Shown here in pieces: positions 8,371 to 19,200 of a DNA stretch of 64,000 bases. Origin of the DNA: Pseudomonas sp. A34-9 (GTDB taxonomy: Bacteria; Pseudomonadota; Gammaproteobacteria; Pseudomonadales; Pseudomonadaceae). Below the pieces are notes generated by a model. It saw nothing but the letters and a program-made list of their open reading frames with translations. It was not told the origin of the DNA and searched no databases. A program made the position numbers and the translations under genes. The stretch lies in NCBI RefSeq assembly GCF_029543085.1, contig NZ_CP119967.1, positions 3,808,501 through 3,872,500 of the forward strand, given 5' to 3'. Each line of letters begins with the position of its first letter. The first letter of the stretch is position 1.

Positions 8371-8620
8371 GCAAACGATATATCCCGACCCATAGCCGCG
8401 TAAGCCGGCGGATTCTGGCGTACGCGTAGGTAACGACGCAAGGTGTTGTAGGCGGTATGACGTAACGGTTCGTGTAATTTAAACGCGCTTACGATTCTGA
8501 GTTTATTGATGGAAATTCCGGGTGGCGGTGGTTCCAGTTTTGCGCTGTGTCAGTGGGATTCCCCCCTCACCTGATCTGGTCAAACGATACTGGACACAGT
8601 TATAGGGTTTTGTTCATTTC

Positions 8621-9502
8621 TCATGCCGCCAGGGCCTCCATGGCTACCGGAGTCCTATAACCGTTGTGGCTGTGCAGCCTGATCCGATTGTAATAGTGGG
8701 TCAGGTAGCGCAACACATCGGTACTGGCTTCGTCTTCGTTTCGGTAGCCGGCCTTGGGTATCCATTCAGATTTCAAACTGCCAAAGAAACGTTCCATCGG
8801 AGCGTTATCCCAGCAGTTTCCCCGTCGACTCATGCTTTGTTTTATCCGCATGTCCGACAACGTTTCACGGAACATTTTGCTGCTGTAATGACAGCCCTGA
8901 TCCGAATGGAACATTAAGTTTTCAGGCCGTCCTCGCGACTCGAAAGCCACCTTCAAGGCTTGACAGGTTAGTGCTGAATCCGGGCTTCGGGACATCGCCC
9001 AGCCGACGATGCGTCGGGCATGCAGATCAAGTACCGCAGCCAGATAAACCCAGTAAGTACCCGCCCAGATGTAAGTCACGTCGCCACACCACACTTGATT
9101 GGGCGCCTCGACGTTGAATTTACGCTCCAAATGGTTAGGGGCGTATTGAGCCTCCGCGCCGCTGGGTTTGTAACGATGCCTGCGCCGTTGCTGGCTCTTT
9201 AATCCAATTTCGCGCATCAGGCTACGAGCCATGTAGCGACCTACAGACTCCTTTTCGTTACGCAACGCCTCTGACAGGCCTCGCGCGCCCATCGAACCGC
9301 GACTTTGCTGATGCAGTTCAACAGCCTTGATCTTGAGGCGATCGCGTTCAACATCAACTTTTGTGCCCTGTTTCAACCGGTCGTAATAACTGCTGCGGTT
9401 GATTCCAAACACACCGCACAACTCGGTTCTTGGATATAGCTCGCTTAACTCCTCGACCAGCCTTATCGATCGAGGGAATCCGACATCAAGAGAGCTGTAG
9501 CC
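8621..9502 (-). CDS. IS3-family transposase OrfB (DDE integrase core), made by -1 frameshift
   Basis: Catalytic half of the transposase, with an rve-type DDE core: Asp in VWCGDVTYI, Asp in FHSDQGCHYS and Glu in APMERFFGSLKSE. The frame continues upstream of TTG 9421 with typical OrfB sequence (RLVEELSELYPRTELCGVFG) up to the slippery AAAAAAG at 9502-9508, and has no ATG. It is therefore expected mainly as an OrfAB fusion by programmed -1 frameshift. No internal stop was seen, so it may be active. Confidence 0.88.
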   Translation of the reverse strand, partial: GYSSLDVGFPRSIRLVEELSELYPRTELCGVFGINRSSYYDRLKQGTKVDVERDRLKIKAVELHQQSRGSMGARGLSEALRNEKESVGRYMARSLMREIGLKSQQRRRHRYKPSGAEAQYAPNHLERKFNVEAPNQVWCGDVTYIWAGTYWVYLAAVLDLHARRIVGWAMSRSPDSALTCQALKVAFESRGRPENLMFHSDQGCHYSSKMFRETLSDMRIKQSMSRRGNCWDNAPMERFFGSLKSEWIPKAGYRNEDEASTDVLRYLTHYYNRIRLHSHNGYRTPVAMEALAA

Positions 9503-9762
9503 TTTTTTAAGATTTCTTTCTCACGCTCAATCCGTCGGATTTTTGCTTCCAGTTCCTGAATGCGTTGTTGATCGGGTGTCATGGCTTTGGATCTTTCGGG
9601 CGTCTTGCCGTTGCGCTCCTGGCGCAACTGCTCAACCCAGCGGCGCAGAGCGGTCGGGCCCACCCCCATCGCTTCGCAGGCCTCACTTACTGAATAATCT
9701 TTATCCAGTACCAAGCAAGCCGCGTCCCGTTTGAAATCTGTCGAAAAGTACCGTCTAGTCAA
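9463..9762 (-). CDS. IS3-family transposase OrfA (helix-turn-helix)
   Basis: DNA-binding half of the transposase, 99 aa, HTH_Tnp_1 type: TDFKRDAACLVLDKDYSVSE, then a recognition helix around VGPTALRRWVEQLR, then a leucine-zipper-like helix ending ILKKATALL. The start is TTG, preceded by GAGGTG at about 6 nt. The frameshift heptamer lies near its 3' end. Confidence 0.88.
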   Translation of the reverse strand: MTRRYFSTDFKRDAACLVLDKDYSVSEACEAMGVGPTALRRWVEQLRQERNGKTPERSKAMTPDQQRIQELEAKIRRIEREKEILKKATALLMSDSLDR

Positions 9763-10032
9763 AATTACACCTCGTCGTTGGGCGTAGATTACGCCCTTCA
9801 GGGGTGTCCAGAATCATTAAGCCAGATCAACCCCAGCCCTCTCCCCCCAAGGGGGGCGAGGGGGAAAGGGAGCCGATCTCGGTTGGGTTCGAGCCGGAGT
9901 TTGCCTTGGGAGCCGATTTATTTGCTGTTCAAAACCTGAGTTCGACTCGGTATCCCACGTCGGCGTATCTCCAGCAAACACTGCGGTCAGTCCCCTCTCC
10001 CACTGGGAGAGGGTTAGGGTGAGGGGCCGTTT

Positions 10033-11997
10033 TCAATCTCGCGCCAACGCCTCAATCGGATCAAGCCGCGAAGCATTCCGCGCCGGCACAAAGCCAAACA
10101 CAATCCCGATCAACGTCGAGCACACCACTGCCGTCAGCACCGAGGCCAGCGAAAACACCATCTCCCACTCCTTGATAAACACCGAAAACAAATGCCCGAT
10201 GGCATACGACAGTGAGATCCCGATCGCCCCGCCCAACAAACAAACCATCACCGCCTCCACCAAAAACTGCTGACGAATGTCCGACTGCCGTGCCCCCACC
10301 GCCATACGAATGCCGATCTCGCGAGTCCGTTCGGTCACTGACACCAGCATGATGTTCATCACCCCGATACCACCAACCACCAAAGAAATCACCGCAATCA
10401 GCGACAGCAGCAACGCCAGCGAGCGGCTGGTTTTCTGCACGGTCTGCAAGACGCTGTCGAGGTTGTTGGTGAAGAAGTCCTTGGTGCCGTGGCGTTGCAG
10501 CAACAGTTGGGTGACATGCGCTTCCACCACTTTGCTCGGCTGGCCGTCCTTCATGCGCACGCTGATGCTGTCCAGATAACGCTGGCCCAACACCCGCCCG
10601 GCCGCTGTTTCATAAGGCACCCAGACGTTGAGGGTCTTGCCTGAAGCAAACAGGCTTTTATCCTCAGCGGCCACGCCGATCACCGTACACGGCAAGTTGC
10701 CGATCAGGATCACCTGGCCCAACGGGTCGACATCCTGGCCGAACAGGCGCTGACGGGTGTTGTGATCGATGACCACCACCTGTGCCTGGCGCCGTGCATC
10801 GCTTGTGCTGAATGGAATACCGGCGGCCATTTTGATCCCGCGCACTTTGAAGTACTGATCGCTGACGCCATTGACCTGCGCATCCAGGTCGATATTGCGG
10901 TAGCGCAGCAACAGGCTGCGGCCGATCATCGGCGTGGCGCTGTCGACGTAATACAACTGATTCAGCGCGGTGACATCGTCAGGCGTCAGGGTTTCGATGG
11001 CGGCGGCACGCTTGTCTCCGTAACTGCTGCCGGGATAGACATCGATGGTATTGCTGCCAATGGCCGCGATGTCCTTGAGCACGTAGTTCTTCGCGCCCTC
11101 GCCGACCGCCGAAATCGACACCACCGAAGTGATGCCGATGACGATGCCGAGCATGGTCAGCAAGGTACGCATGCGGTGCGAGATCAACGCCACCCAGGCC
11201 ATGGCAAACGCCTCTTTGAACAAACCGAGGCTGGCCACCAGGCGCCGTGACGCAGGCGCTTTCGGTGCCACCGGCTCTTCGCTGAGCAGCTGCGTGGTGT
11301 CGCGTTCGTTCGCACGGTCGCTGAGGATTTCGCCGTCGCTGACTTCGATGATGCGCTCGGCATTGGCGGCGACTTTCGGGTCGTGGGTCACCAGAATCAC
11401 CGTGTGCCCCGCCGCGTGCAGCTCCAGCAGGATGCGCATCACCTCTTTGCCACTGGCGGTGTCGAGGGCGCCGGTCGGCTCGTCGGCGAGGATCACTTCG
11501 CCGCCGTTCATCAAGGCCCGGGCGATACTCACCCGTTGCTGCTGACCGCCGGAGAGCTGGCTCGGCCGATGCGTCAGGTGTCCTTCCAGACCCAGTCGCG
11601 CCAATAACTCGCGGGCGCGGGCATGGCGCTGAAGCTGCGGTGTGCCGGCGTAAATCGCCGGCATCTCGACGTTGTGCATCGCGCTCAGATGCGGTAGCAG
11701 GTGATAACGCTGAAAGATGAAACCAAAGTAGTCACGGCGCAGCTCAGCCAGCGCCTGATTGTCCAGATCGCGGGTTTCCTGGCCGTTGATCTTGTAACTG
11801 CCGGCGGTGGCGTAATCGAGGCAACCGAGAATGTTCATCAGCGTCGATTTGCCAGAACCCGAGGCGCCGATGATCGCCACCATTTCCCCGGCATGGATCG
11901 TCAGGTTAATGTTTTTCAGCGCGAGAAATTCGCGGTCGCCAGCGGTGAAGCTGCGGGTAATGCCGGTGAGCTGTAACAGTGGCTCAGTCATGCTCAT
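10033..11997 (-). CDS. macB: MacB-type ABC exporter (ATPase-permease fusion)
   Basis: Inner-membrane component of a tripartite exporter, 654 aa, a normal MacB length. The N-terminal ATPase has Walker A GASGSGKST (residues 44-52), signature LSGGQQQR and Walker B VILADEPTGALD. One membrane helix (about 275-297) follows, then a large periplasmic domain and three C-terminal helices with the VTERTREIGIRMAVGAR motif. Its ATG overlaps the macA stop by 4 bases (ATGA), so the two are translationally coupled. In lipopeptide clusters of fluorescent pseudomonads this pair (arfD/arfE-type) follows the last NRPS gene and helps secrete the peptide; that role is inferred here. Confidence 0.95.
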   Translation of the reverse strand: MSMTEPLLQLTGITRSFTAGDREFLALKNINLTIHAGEMVAIIGASGSGKSTLMNILGCLDYATAGSYKINGQETRDLDNQALAELRRDYFGFIFQRYHLLPHLSAMHNVEMPAIYAGTPQLQRHARARELLARLGLEGHLTHRPSQLSGGQQQRVSIARALMNGGEVILADEPTGALDTASGKEVMRILLELHAAGHTVILVTHDPKVAANAERIIEVSDGEILSDRANERDTTQLLSEEPVAPKAPASRRLVASLGLFKEAFAMAWVALISHRMRTLLTMLGIVIGITSVVSISAVGEGAKNYVLKDIAAIGSNTIDVYPGSSYGDKRAAAIETLTPDDVTALNQLYYVDSATPMIGRSLLLRYRNIDLDAQVNGVSDQYFKVRGIKMAAGIPFSTSDARRQAQVVVIDHNTRQRLFGQDVDPLGQVILIGNLPCTVIGVAAEDKSLFASGKTLNVWVPYETAAGRVLGQRYLDSISVRMKDGQPSKVVEAHVTQLLLQRHGTKDFFTNNLDSVLQTVQKTSRSLALLLSLIAVISLVVGGIGVMNIMLVSVTERTREIGIRMAVGARQSDIRQQFLVEAVMVCLLGGAIGISLSYAIGHLFSVFIKEWEMVFSLASVLTAVVCSTLIGIVFGFVPARNASRLDPIEALARD

Positions 11998-13142
11998 GTC
12001 CCCGCCACGTTCGTTACAGGGTCACCGATCACCACGCGATCACCTTCCGCCAGGCCGTCATTGATCTGCACTTTGACGTTGTTGTTGATCCCGGTCTGCA
12101 CATTGCGCGACTGCGCGTGGCCTTTGGCGTCCAGCACCCGTACCGGAAAACTGCCATCGGCGTTGCGCGGGCCGAGCGCCGCCACGGGTACCGTCAGCAC
12201 TGACTTGGCAGTGTCGAGGACGATGCGCACCTGCGCCGTCATCGAAATGCGCAGGCGATGGTCGGGATTGGGAACCTCGAACAACGCGTTGTAGAACACC
12301 GCGCTGTTCTGCTTCGGCGTGCCGGCGGGCGGTGTTTCGAGGAAGTTTTGCGGCGCCGGTTCTGTGCCGCGCAGCTTGCCGTAATAACGTTTGTCCTCGC
12401 CGAGAATGGTGAAGTACACCTCCTGCCCCGGGGCAATGTGAATCACATCGGCTTCGGAGACTTGCGCCTTGACCGTCATGGTGTCCAGATCCGCCAGTTT
12501 CAGCAGGATCGGCGCCAGTTGGTTGGCGATCACCGTCTGGCCTTCTTGAGTGACCACGCCGACCACATCGCCATCGATCGGCGCGACAATCCGCGTGTAC
12601 GCCAGATTGACCTTGGCCGTGTCGATCTGGATATGCGCACTTTTGATCTGCGCATCCAGCGACATCAGGTTGGCCTGCTGCACCTGATAATCCGACTCGG
12701 CGGTTTCGAAATCCTGGCGCGAGATCGACGCGTCGTCCTGCAAGTTCTTGTAGCGCTCGTAAATGGCTTTGGTCTGCCTCAGTTGAGCCTGCGTGGCGCG
12801 CTTTTGCGCTTGCAGGTTTTCCTCATCGACCTGGGCCTGACGCAGGGTGTTCTGCAATACCAGCGGATCGATTTCCGCCAGCCACTGCCCTTTCTTCACC
12901 TTGTCGCCGACCTTGACCTTGAGCGACTTCAATTGCCCGGACACTTGCGCGCCGACGTCCACTTGTTTGATGCCTTCGAGCAACCCGGTGGCCAGCACCG
13001 CGTTTTCGATGTCACTGCGCTCAACCGGCGCGGTCAGGTACTGCGGCGCCTCGGCCGGTGCCTGCACCGCGTAGAACGCCAATCCCGCTACGGCCACAAA
13101 CGCCAAACCCATACCGACTTTGCGCAACTTCGACTTTTCCAT
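11994..13142 (-). CDS. macA: MacA-type periplasmic adaptor (membrane fusion protein)
   Basis: Adaptor linking MacB to an outer-membrane channel, 382 aa from the ATG at 13142. The frame extends to a TTG at 13154, but the ATG gives a normal MEKSKLRKVG start. An N-terminal membrane anchor (residues 12-29) is followed by a split biotinyl-lipoyl domain (VGAQVSGQLKSLKVKVGD ... IVAPIDGDVVGVV), a helical hairpin between the halves, and the beta-barrel region. It lies 66 bp downstream of the last NRPS gene, with a strong hairpin between, and overlaps macB by 4 bp. A matching outer-membrane protein is encoded at 52036-53430, at the other end of the cluster. Confidence 0.94.
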   Translation of the reverse strand: MEKSKLRKVGMGLAFVAVAGLAFYAVQAPAEAPQYLTAPVERSDIENAVLATGLLEGIKQVDVGAQVSGQLKSLKVKVGDKVKKGQWLAEIDPLVLQNTLRQAQVDEENLQAQKRATQAQLRQTKAIYERYKNLQDDASISRQDFETAESDYQVQQANLMSLDAQIKSAHIQIDTAKVNLAYTRIVAPIDGDVVGVVTQEGQTVIANQLAPILLKLADLDTMTVKAQVSEADVIHIAPGQEVYFTILGEDKRYYGKLRGTEPAPQNFLETPPAGTPKQNSAVFYNALFEVPNPDHRLRISMTAQVRIVLDTAKSVLTVPVAALGPRNADGSFPVRVLDAKGHAQSRNVQTGINNNVKVQINDGLAEGDRVVIGDPVTNVAGT

Positions 13143-13168
13143 AAATGACCACAAGTCCGTTCAGGGGT

Positions 13169-13191
13169 GAGCCCGGCCAGCGGCCGGGCTC
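13169..13191. repeat. strong intercistronic hairpin between NRPS C and macA
   Basis: Perfect 10-bp GC-rich stem GAGCCCGGCC/GGCCGGGCTC with a 3-base loop in the 66-bp gap. No T-run follows on the minus strand, so it is unlikely to be a full terminator. It could stabilise mRNA ends or reduce read-through into macAB. Confidence 0.6.
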
Positions 13192-13208
13192 TGGTAGATA
13201 AACAACAA

Positions 13209-16200
13209 TCAGGACAACACTTGGCCGGCCGGCACTTTCAGGCCGTCATGCCACCACGCCGCGAGACTGAAGACGTTGGGCGCCTTGAGAATCGTGAAGT
13301 GGTTACCCGGCCCGTACCACACCGCCAGATCCGCCACCTGGCGCTGCCAGCCTTCAACCATCGCCGCTTGCTCGCGCTGATTGCCCCACGCATCCAGCGT
13401 CGGGTCATCGACCAGCGCCAGCCGCACCGGCCCGGTGTAGGCCAGTGCCGGTTGATAGACCGTGCGCAGTGCGGTGGCGAAGGTGCGGACCGGGCCGTGC
13501 ATCGCATCCGCCGCGGCACGCTCCGACAGCACACCGGCGTGCACCATCCCGGCATGCAGCAAGCGCATTTGCGTAGCGTCATCAGCGTCGGCGAACACCT
13601 GCGGATCAATCTCCAGGGACTTGCCACTGGACAGTTGCAGGGTGTCGATCAGGCGCTCCAGCGCCGCCGTGCCGGTGTATGGTTTGCCTGCCGTGCCGTT
13701 GCCGCCCGGCGCTTCGCTGTCGATCAACGTCAACGACGCCACCTCGCGCCCGACCGCTTGCAACTGCGCCGCCATGGCATGCGCCACCCAACCGCCAAAG
13801 GAATGGCCGATCAGGTGCACCGGGCCTTGCGGGTAAGCCTGCGCGATGGCTTGCAGGTAGAACGCAGCAGCGGCTTCGACCTGACTGTGCGGCACACTGC
13901 TGCCGTCCAGCCCGCGCGGTTGCAGACCGATGATCGGCCACTCCGGGCCAATCGCTTCGGTCAGATGAATGAACCCGGTGACGCTGTCACCTGCCCCCGG
14001 CACGCAGAAAATCGGCGCATGACCCAGTTGTCCGCTCTGGATCGTCAGTAGTGGCTGATACACCGCCGTGACGGGCGTCACCACAGCCTCAAGTGCCTGA
14101 GTGATGGCTTGCCCCAACGCCTGAATATGCGGGGTTTTCATCATGCTGCGGTGATCCCCGGGAATATCGATGCACTGCAACAGACGACTGTCGAAGCGCT
14201 CCTCCCAACCGCGCGTAGGGCTTGGCACAGACTGCCCGTCCATAAGCGCCTGAGCGCGGAACAGATGAATCGTCTGGCTCGCCGGGCTGACCCGGTAATG
14301 TGCCAAGGCCAGGCGGTGCGCCGCCTCACGATCGAAGTAATGCCAGGCATCGGCCGCGCTGACCGTGGCCAGTTCCGGATCGGTCAGTTGCTGATCCTGG
14401 CAACGCTGGAACAGCGCGTGGAAATCCAATCGTTCGATTTCGGCTTCCAATGCCTGCACGGCCGCCAACGCGGCGGCACCTTCGGCACCCAGCATCAGCG
14501 AACGCCCCCGGCAATGCCCGAGCAACTGGCGCTTGTCGAGATCCTTGCCGCTCCACATCGCTTTGTCCTGAGCCAGTGAGTTGGGCGCGTAGCTGTCGAG
14601 CATGCCGATGAAGTCCACCGGTTGGTCCTGACCCAGCAATTGCTGGGCAACTTCATGCGCCAGCACCCCGCCAAACGACCAGCCCGCCAGACGATACGGC
14701 CCCTGTGGCTGCACCGTACGAATGATCCCGGCCATCCGCGTGGCCATGCATTCAATGGTGCGTAGCTGTGGCTGCCCCAGCGGCACGCCGGGCAGGCCAT
14801 AGATCGCAAACTCGCCGCCAATGTGCTGCGCCAGCGTCGGGAAATACACGTCGCGACCACTGAATTCATGCACCAGGAACAGCGGCGTACCGATATCCCC
14901 GGCACGCACCACGACCAGCCCCTCCGGCAGTCCGGCGATGTCGTCCCGAGCGAGCAACGCCGCCGTCGACTCGATGCTCGGGTGCTGGAACAATTCGGCC
15001 AGTGACACCTGCATTCCGCCGCGCTGCAGCAGATTGACCAGCCGCACCGCGAGCAACGAATGTCCGCCCAACTCGAAGAAGTTGTCGTGACGACCGACCT
15101 GCTCGACGCCGAGCACGTCCGCCCAGATCCGCGCCATGGCGGTTTCCACCTCGCCTTGCGGCGCCGCATAAGGACGGTTGATCACCGCGTCGGCACCCGG
15201 CTCCGGCAAGGCCTTGCGGTCGACCTTGTCGTTGGGGGTCAGCGGCAATGCGTCGAGCAACACGTAGGCGCCGGGCACCATGTACTCCGGCAAACGCTCG
15301 AGCACATGCGCACGCAAAACCTCCAGGTTTGGCGTTTCGATCCCTGCACGCAACGTGTACCAGGCCACCAGGCGTTCATCGCGCACCATCACCACCGCTT
15401 CGCGGAGCGCCGGATGTTCGATCAGCCGCGCTTCGATTTCGCCCGGTTCCAGGCGCAAGCCGCGCAGCTTGATCTGGAAGTCGTTGCGTCCGAGGAATTC
15501 CAGATCGCCGTCGTTGTTGTAGCGCGCCAGATCGCCGGTGCGGTACAGCCGATCACCCGTCACGAACGGGCTGTCGATGAAACGCTCGGCCTGCATCTCC
15601 GGCAGTCCGTGATAACCGCGCGCCACACCCACACCGCCGATGTGCAACTGGCCGCTGACACCCTGCGGCACCGGTTGATCGTAAGCATCGAGGACGTACA
15701 GGCGCGTGTTACTCAGCGCCTTGCCGATCGGCACCACGTTGTGTGGCACCGGCTGATCCGGTTCAAGCGTCCAGCCGGTGCTGTCGACCGTGGTTTCGGT
15801 CGGGCCGTAAACGTTGTGCAAACGCACCCACGGCAGACGGTCACGCACTTGGCGCGCCAGCGCTGCGCTGAGTTCGCCGCCACCGTTGAGCACATCGGTC
15901 AGGCTGGTGCACTGGCTGACATCGACCTGTTCGATGAAGTCCTGCAGCAGCGCCGGCACGAACTTGACCACCGTCACTTGGTGCTCGCGAATCGCCTGCA
16001 CCACATAGGCCGAATCGCGGTTGCCATCGGGCCGCGCCAATACCAGACGCAGACCGGAACACAGCGGCCAGAAGATCTCCCACACCGAACTGTCGAAACT
16101 GAACGGGGCCTTTTGCAGCAAGGCACCATGCTCGGTCGGCGCGCTGATCTGCGAGCCCCAATGCACCATGTTGCAGGCGCTGCGATGCTCGATCATCACG

Positions 16201-19200
16201 CCTTTCGGCAGGCCGGTAGAGCCGGAGGTGTAGATCATGTAGGCCAGGTTCGCGGCGCTCAGGCCCGGCACCTGCGGATCGTGATCGGGTAGCTGTTGCC
16301 AATGACCTTGATCAAGGTCGATCAACGTCGTTGCAGGCACGGCGAACAGCGAACGCGTCGCCGCCTGCACCAGCACCGCGACCGGCGCGCTGTCCTTGAG
16401 CATGTAGGCCAGACGTTCCGCCGGGTACCCCGGATCCAGCGGCACATACGCCCCGCCCGCTTTGAGAATACCCAGCAGACCGACCACCAGATCCAGCCCG
16501 CGCTCGACGCAAATCGCCACGCGTGAATCCGGCTGAACACCCTGTTCGCGCAAGTGATGGGCCAGTTGGTTGGCCCGCGCATTGAGTTCGCGATAGGTGA
16601 GGCACCCGTCCTCGGACTGCACGGCGATGGCCTCGGGTTTGACCCGCACCTGCGCCTCGAACAAACGGTGCAACGGCTGTTCCAGCGCGCAATCGACGTC
16701 GCTGGCATTGAAATCGCTCAGCAGACGCTGACGTTCGTCCTGCGCCAGCAACGGCACCTGCTCCAGCAGCGTGTGTTCATCGCTCACCAACGCAGCCAGC
16801 AAGCGCTGGAAGTAGCCGACAAAACGCCGCACCGTCGACTCATCGAACAACGCTGTGGCATAACGCAGCGAGCCGCGAACGCCATCGGCGCTATCGCCGA
16901 GACTCAGCGACAGGTCGAACTTCACAAAAGGACTTTCCCCCGCCACGCCTTCCAGGGTCAGGTCACCGAGTTGCAGGCTCGGGCCATCATTGTTGTCCCA
17001 GCTCAGCATTGTCTGGAACAACGCGCTGTGGGCCAGACTGCGCAGCGGTTTGCAGATCTCCACCACGTGCTCGAACGGCAAATCCTGATGCGCCTGCGCC
17101 GCCAGGGTTTGCGCCTTGACCCGCGCCAGCAACGCCTCACCGCTGAGTGCGCCTGACGTGTCGATGCGCAGGGCCAGGGTGTTGACGAACATACCGATCA
17201 AGCCTTCGATCTCGGCACGGGTGCGGTTGGCCACCGGCGAGCCGACGACCACGTCGGTCTGGCCGGACAAGCGACTGAGCAACATCGCCCATGCGCTGAG
17301 GATCACCATGTAAGGCGTCACAGCGCGACGTTGGCACAGCGCTTTCAACCCGCGACTCAGCGGCGCGCCCAGCACCACCTCGACATGGCTGCCGGCAAAG
17401 TTCTGTTGCGCCGGACGCGGGCGATCGGTTGGCAGGCTCAGCAACGCCGGCGCTCCGGCCAGGGTCTGCTGCCAGTAATCGCTCTGGCGTTGCAGCACCT
17501 CGCCACTGAGCCAACGGCGTTGCCACACCGCGTAGTCGCTGTACTGCAGCGTCAGCGCTGGCAGCGGGTCTTGCTGGTCATGGCTGAAGGCTTGATACAG
17601 CGCCGCCAACTCACGAGTCAGCACCCCCATCGACCAGCCATCAGAGATGATGTGGTGCAGCGTCAGCAACAGCACGTGGTGATCGTCGGCCAGACGCACC
17701 AGACGTCCGCGAATCAGCGAATCGCGAGCAAGATTGAACGGTGCGCCGGCTTGCTCCTCGATCAGCCCACGCAAGGCGTTATCGGCCTGCGGGTGCTGGC
17801 GCAAATCTTCAACCTGCAGTAACAGCGCGGCCTCGGCCGGCACGATCAGCACCTGCGCTTGCTCGTCGATCTGAGTGAAGCGGCTGCGCAGGGTTTCGTG
17901 GCGCTCGACAATGCGCGCCAGTGCCCGTTGCAGCGCGTCTTCATCCAGCCGCCCGCGCAGACGCAGGCCCAGCGGGATGTTGTACGCCGTGTTGCCACCG
18001 TCCATTTGCGCCAGGAACCACAGGCGCTGTTGCGCAAACGACAGCGGCAGCGCTTGATCTCGCGGTGCCGGCAGAATCTCCGGCAAGGTGCTGCGCGCGG
18101 CCTGGCTCAACACTTGCGCCACGGCCGCCAGTTCCGGGTTGGCGAACAGCTCGGCCAGGGTCAGCTCGACGTCCAGCTGTTGGCGGACCTGCGACAGCAT
18201 GCGCATCGCCAGCAACGAATGCCCGCCCAACTCGAAGAAATTATCGTGTCGGCCGACCTGCTCGACCTGCAACAACCCGGCCCAGATGCGCGCCAGGTTT
18301 TCCTCCAGCGCTGTGGCCGGTGCCACATAAACCCGACTGAGCATGGCAGCTTGTGTCGGTGCCGGCAGCGCCTTGCGGTCGATCTTGCCGTTGTTGTTCA
18401 GCGGCAACGCTTCCAGTTGCACCCATGCCGTCGGCACCATGTACTCCGGCAAGCGCGCCGACAGTTGGGCGTGCAATTCGCTGCTGTCCAGTTGCCCCTC
18501 GTGCGCGGTGTAATAGGCGACCAGCCGCGTGGCCTCCTGAGCGTCGCGGCGCGCCAGCACCACGGCCTCCTTGATCCCCGCGCAGTTGAGCAAGCGGTTT
18601 TCGATTTCTCCCAGTTCGATGCGGAAACCACGGATTTTCACCTGATCGTCGTTGCGACCGATGCAATCGAGTTGCCCCGGCGCCAGCCAGCGCGCGAGGT
18701 CGCCGGTGCGGTACAACAACGCGCCGGGTTTATCGCTGAACGGATCACAGAGGAATTTCTCAGCGGTCAGATCGGCCCGGTTCAGATAACCCAGCGCCAC
18801 GCCCTGCCCGCCGATATACAGCTCGCCGGTTACGCCCATCGGCAGCGGTTGCTGATGCGCATCGAGTACGTAGACCTGGGTGTTGGAAATCGGTCCACCG
18901 ATCGGCACGCTCTCGGCGTTTTCCGCCACCTCTTGCACTTCGAAGGTTGTCGCGTAGGTGGTGGTTTCGGTCGGGCCGTAGCAATGCACGACACGCAGCG
19001 CCGGCGCTGCGGCCAGCAGCGTGCGGAACGCCGCCGGATCACCGCGCTCGCCACCGCAGAGCAGAATGCGCAGGCCCTTGAGCGCCTGCGGGATGAGTTG
19101 CACGTACTGGTTGAACAGCGCGGTGGTGACGAACAGGATCGTTGCGCCGGTGCTGCTCAGTTCACGGCCGAAGGCATTCGGATCGAGCAGGGTCTGATGG

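Larger units (their letters stand above)
8572..9829 (-). mobile_element. IS3-family insertion sequence, 1258 bp, apparently intact
   Basis: Terminal inverted repeats are imperfect and about 26 bp. The outer words are TGATCTGG...CTGGACAC at the left end, and the complement of the right end reads TGATCTGG...CTGGACAC. A 3-bp target duplication ACC flanks it (8569-8571 and 9830-9832), as usual for IS3 elements. It carries overlapping orfA and orfB on the minus strand with a slippery A6G heptamer. It sits inside MITE copy 2. Confidence 0.92.
8541..10024. repeat. MITE-like repeat, copy 2, interrupted by an IS3-family element
   Basis: Second copy of the repeat at 7221-7443, in the same orientation, split into 8541-8571 and 9830-10024 by the insertion sequence. 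Removing the IS and one copy of the duplicated ACC restores the uninterrupted sequence seen in copy 1. The right end lies 8 bp from the macB stop codon. Confidence 0.75.

Noticed and set aside
8160..8441. 93-codon minus-strand frame in the leader of the DUF6124-like gene
   Set aside because: It overlaps the inverted repeats, has unusual composition and lacks a clear ribosome site; treated as part of a candidate leader RNA, though a coding leader is not excluded.
9463..9762. IS element as a degenerate remnant
   Set aside because: Both reading frames, the slippery heptamer, both terminal repeats and the target duplication are intact.
13169..13191. Reading the hairpin before macA as a full terminator
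   Set aside because: No T-run follows on the transcribed side, and macAB are expected to be expressed with the cluster.
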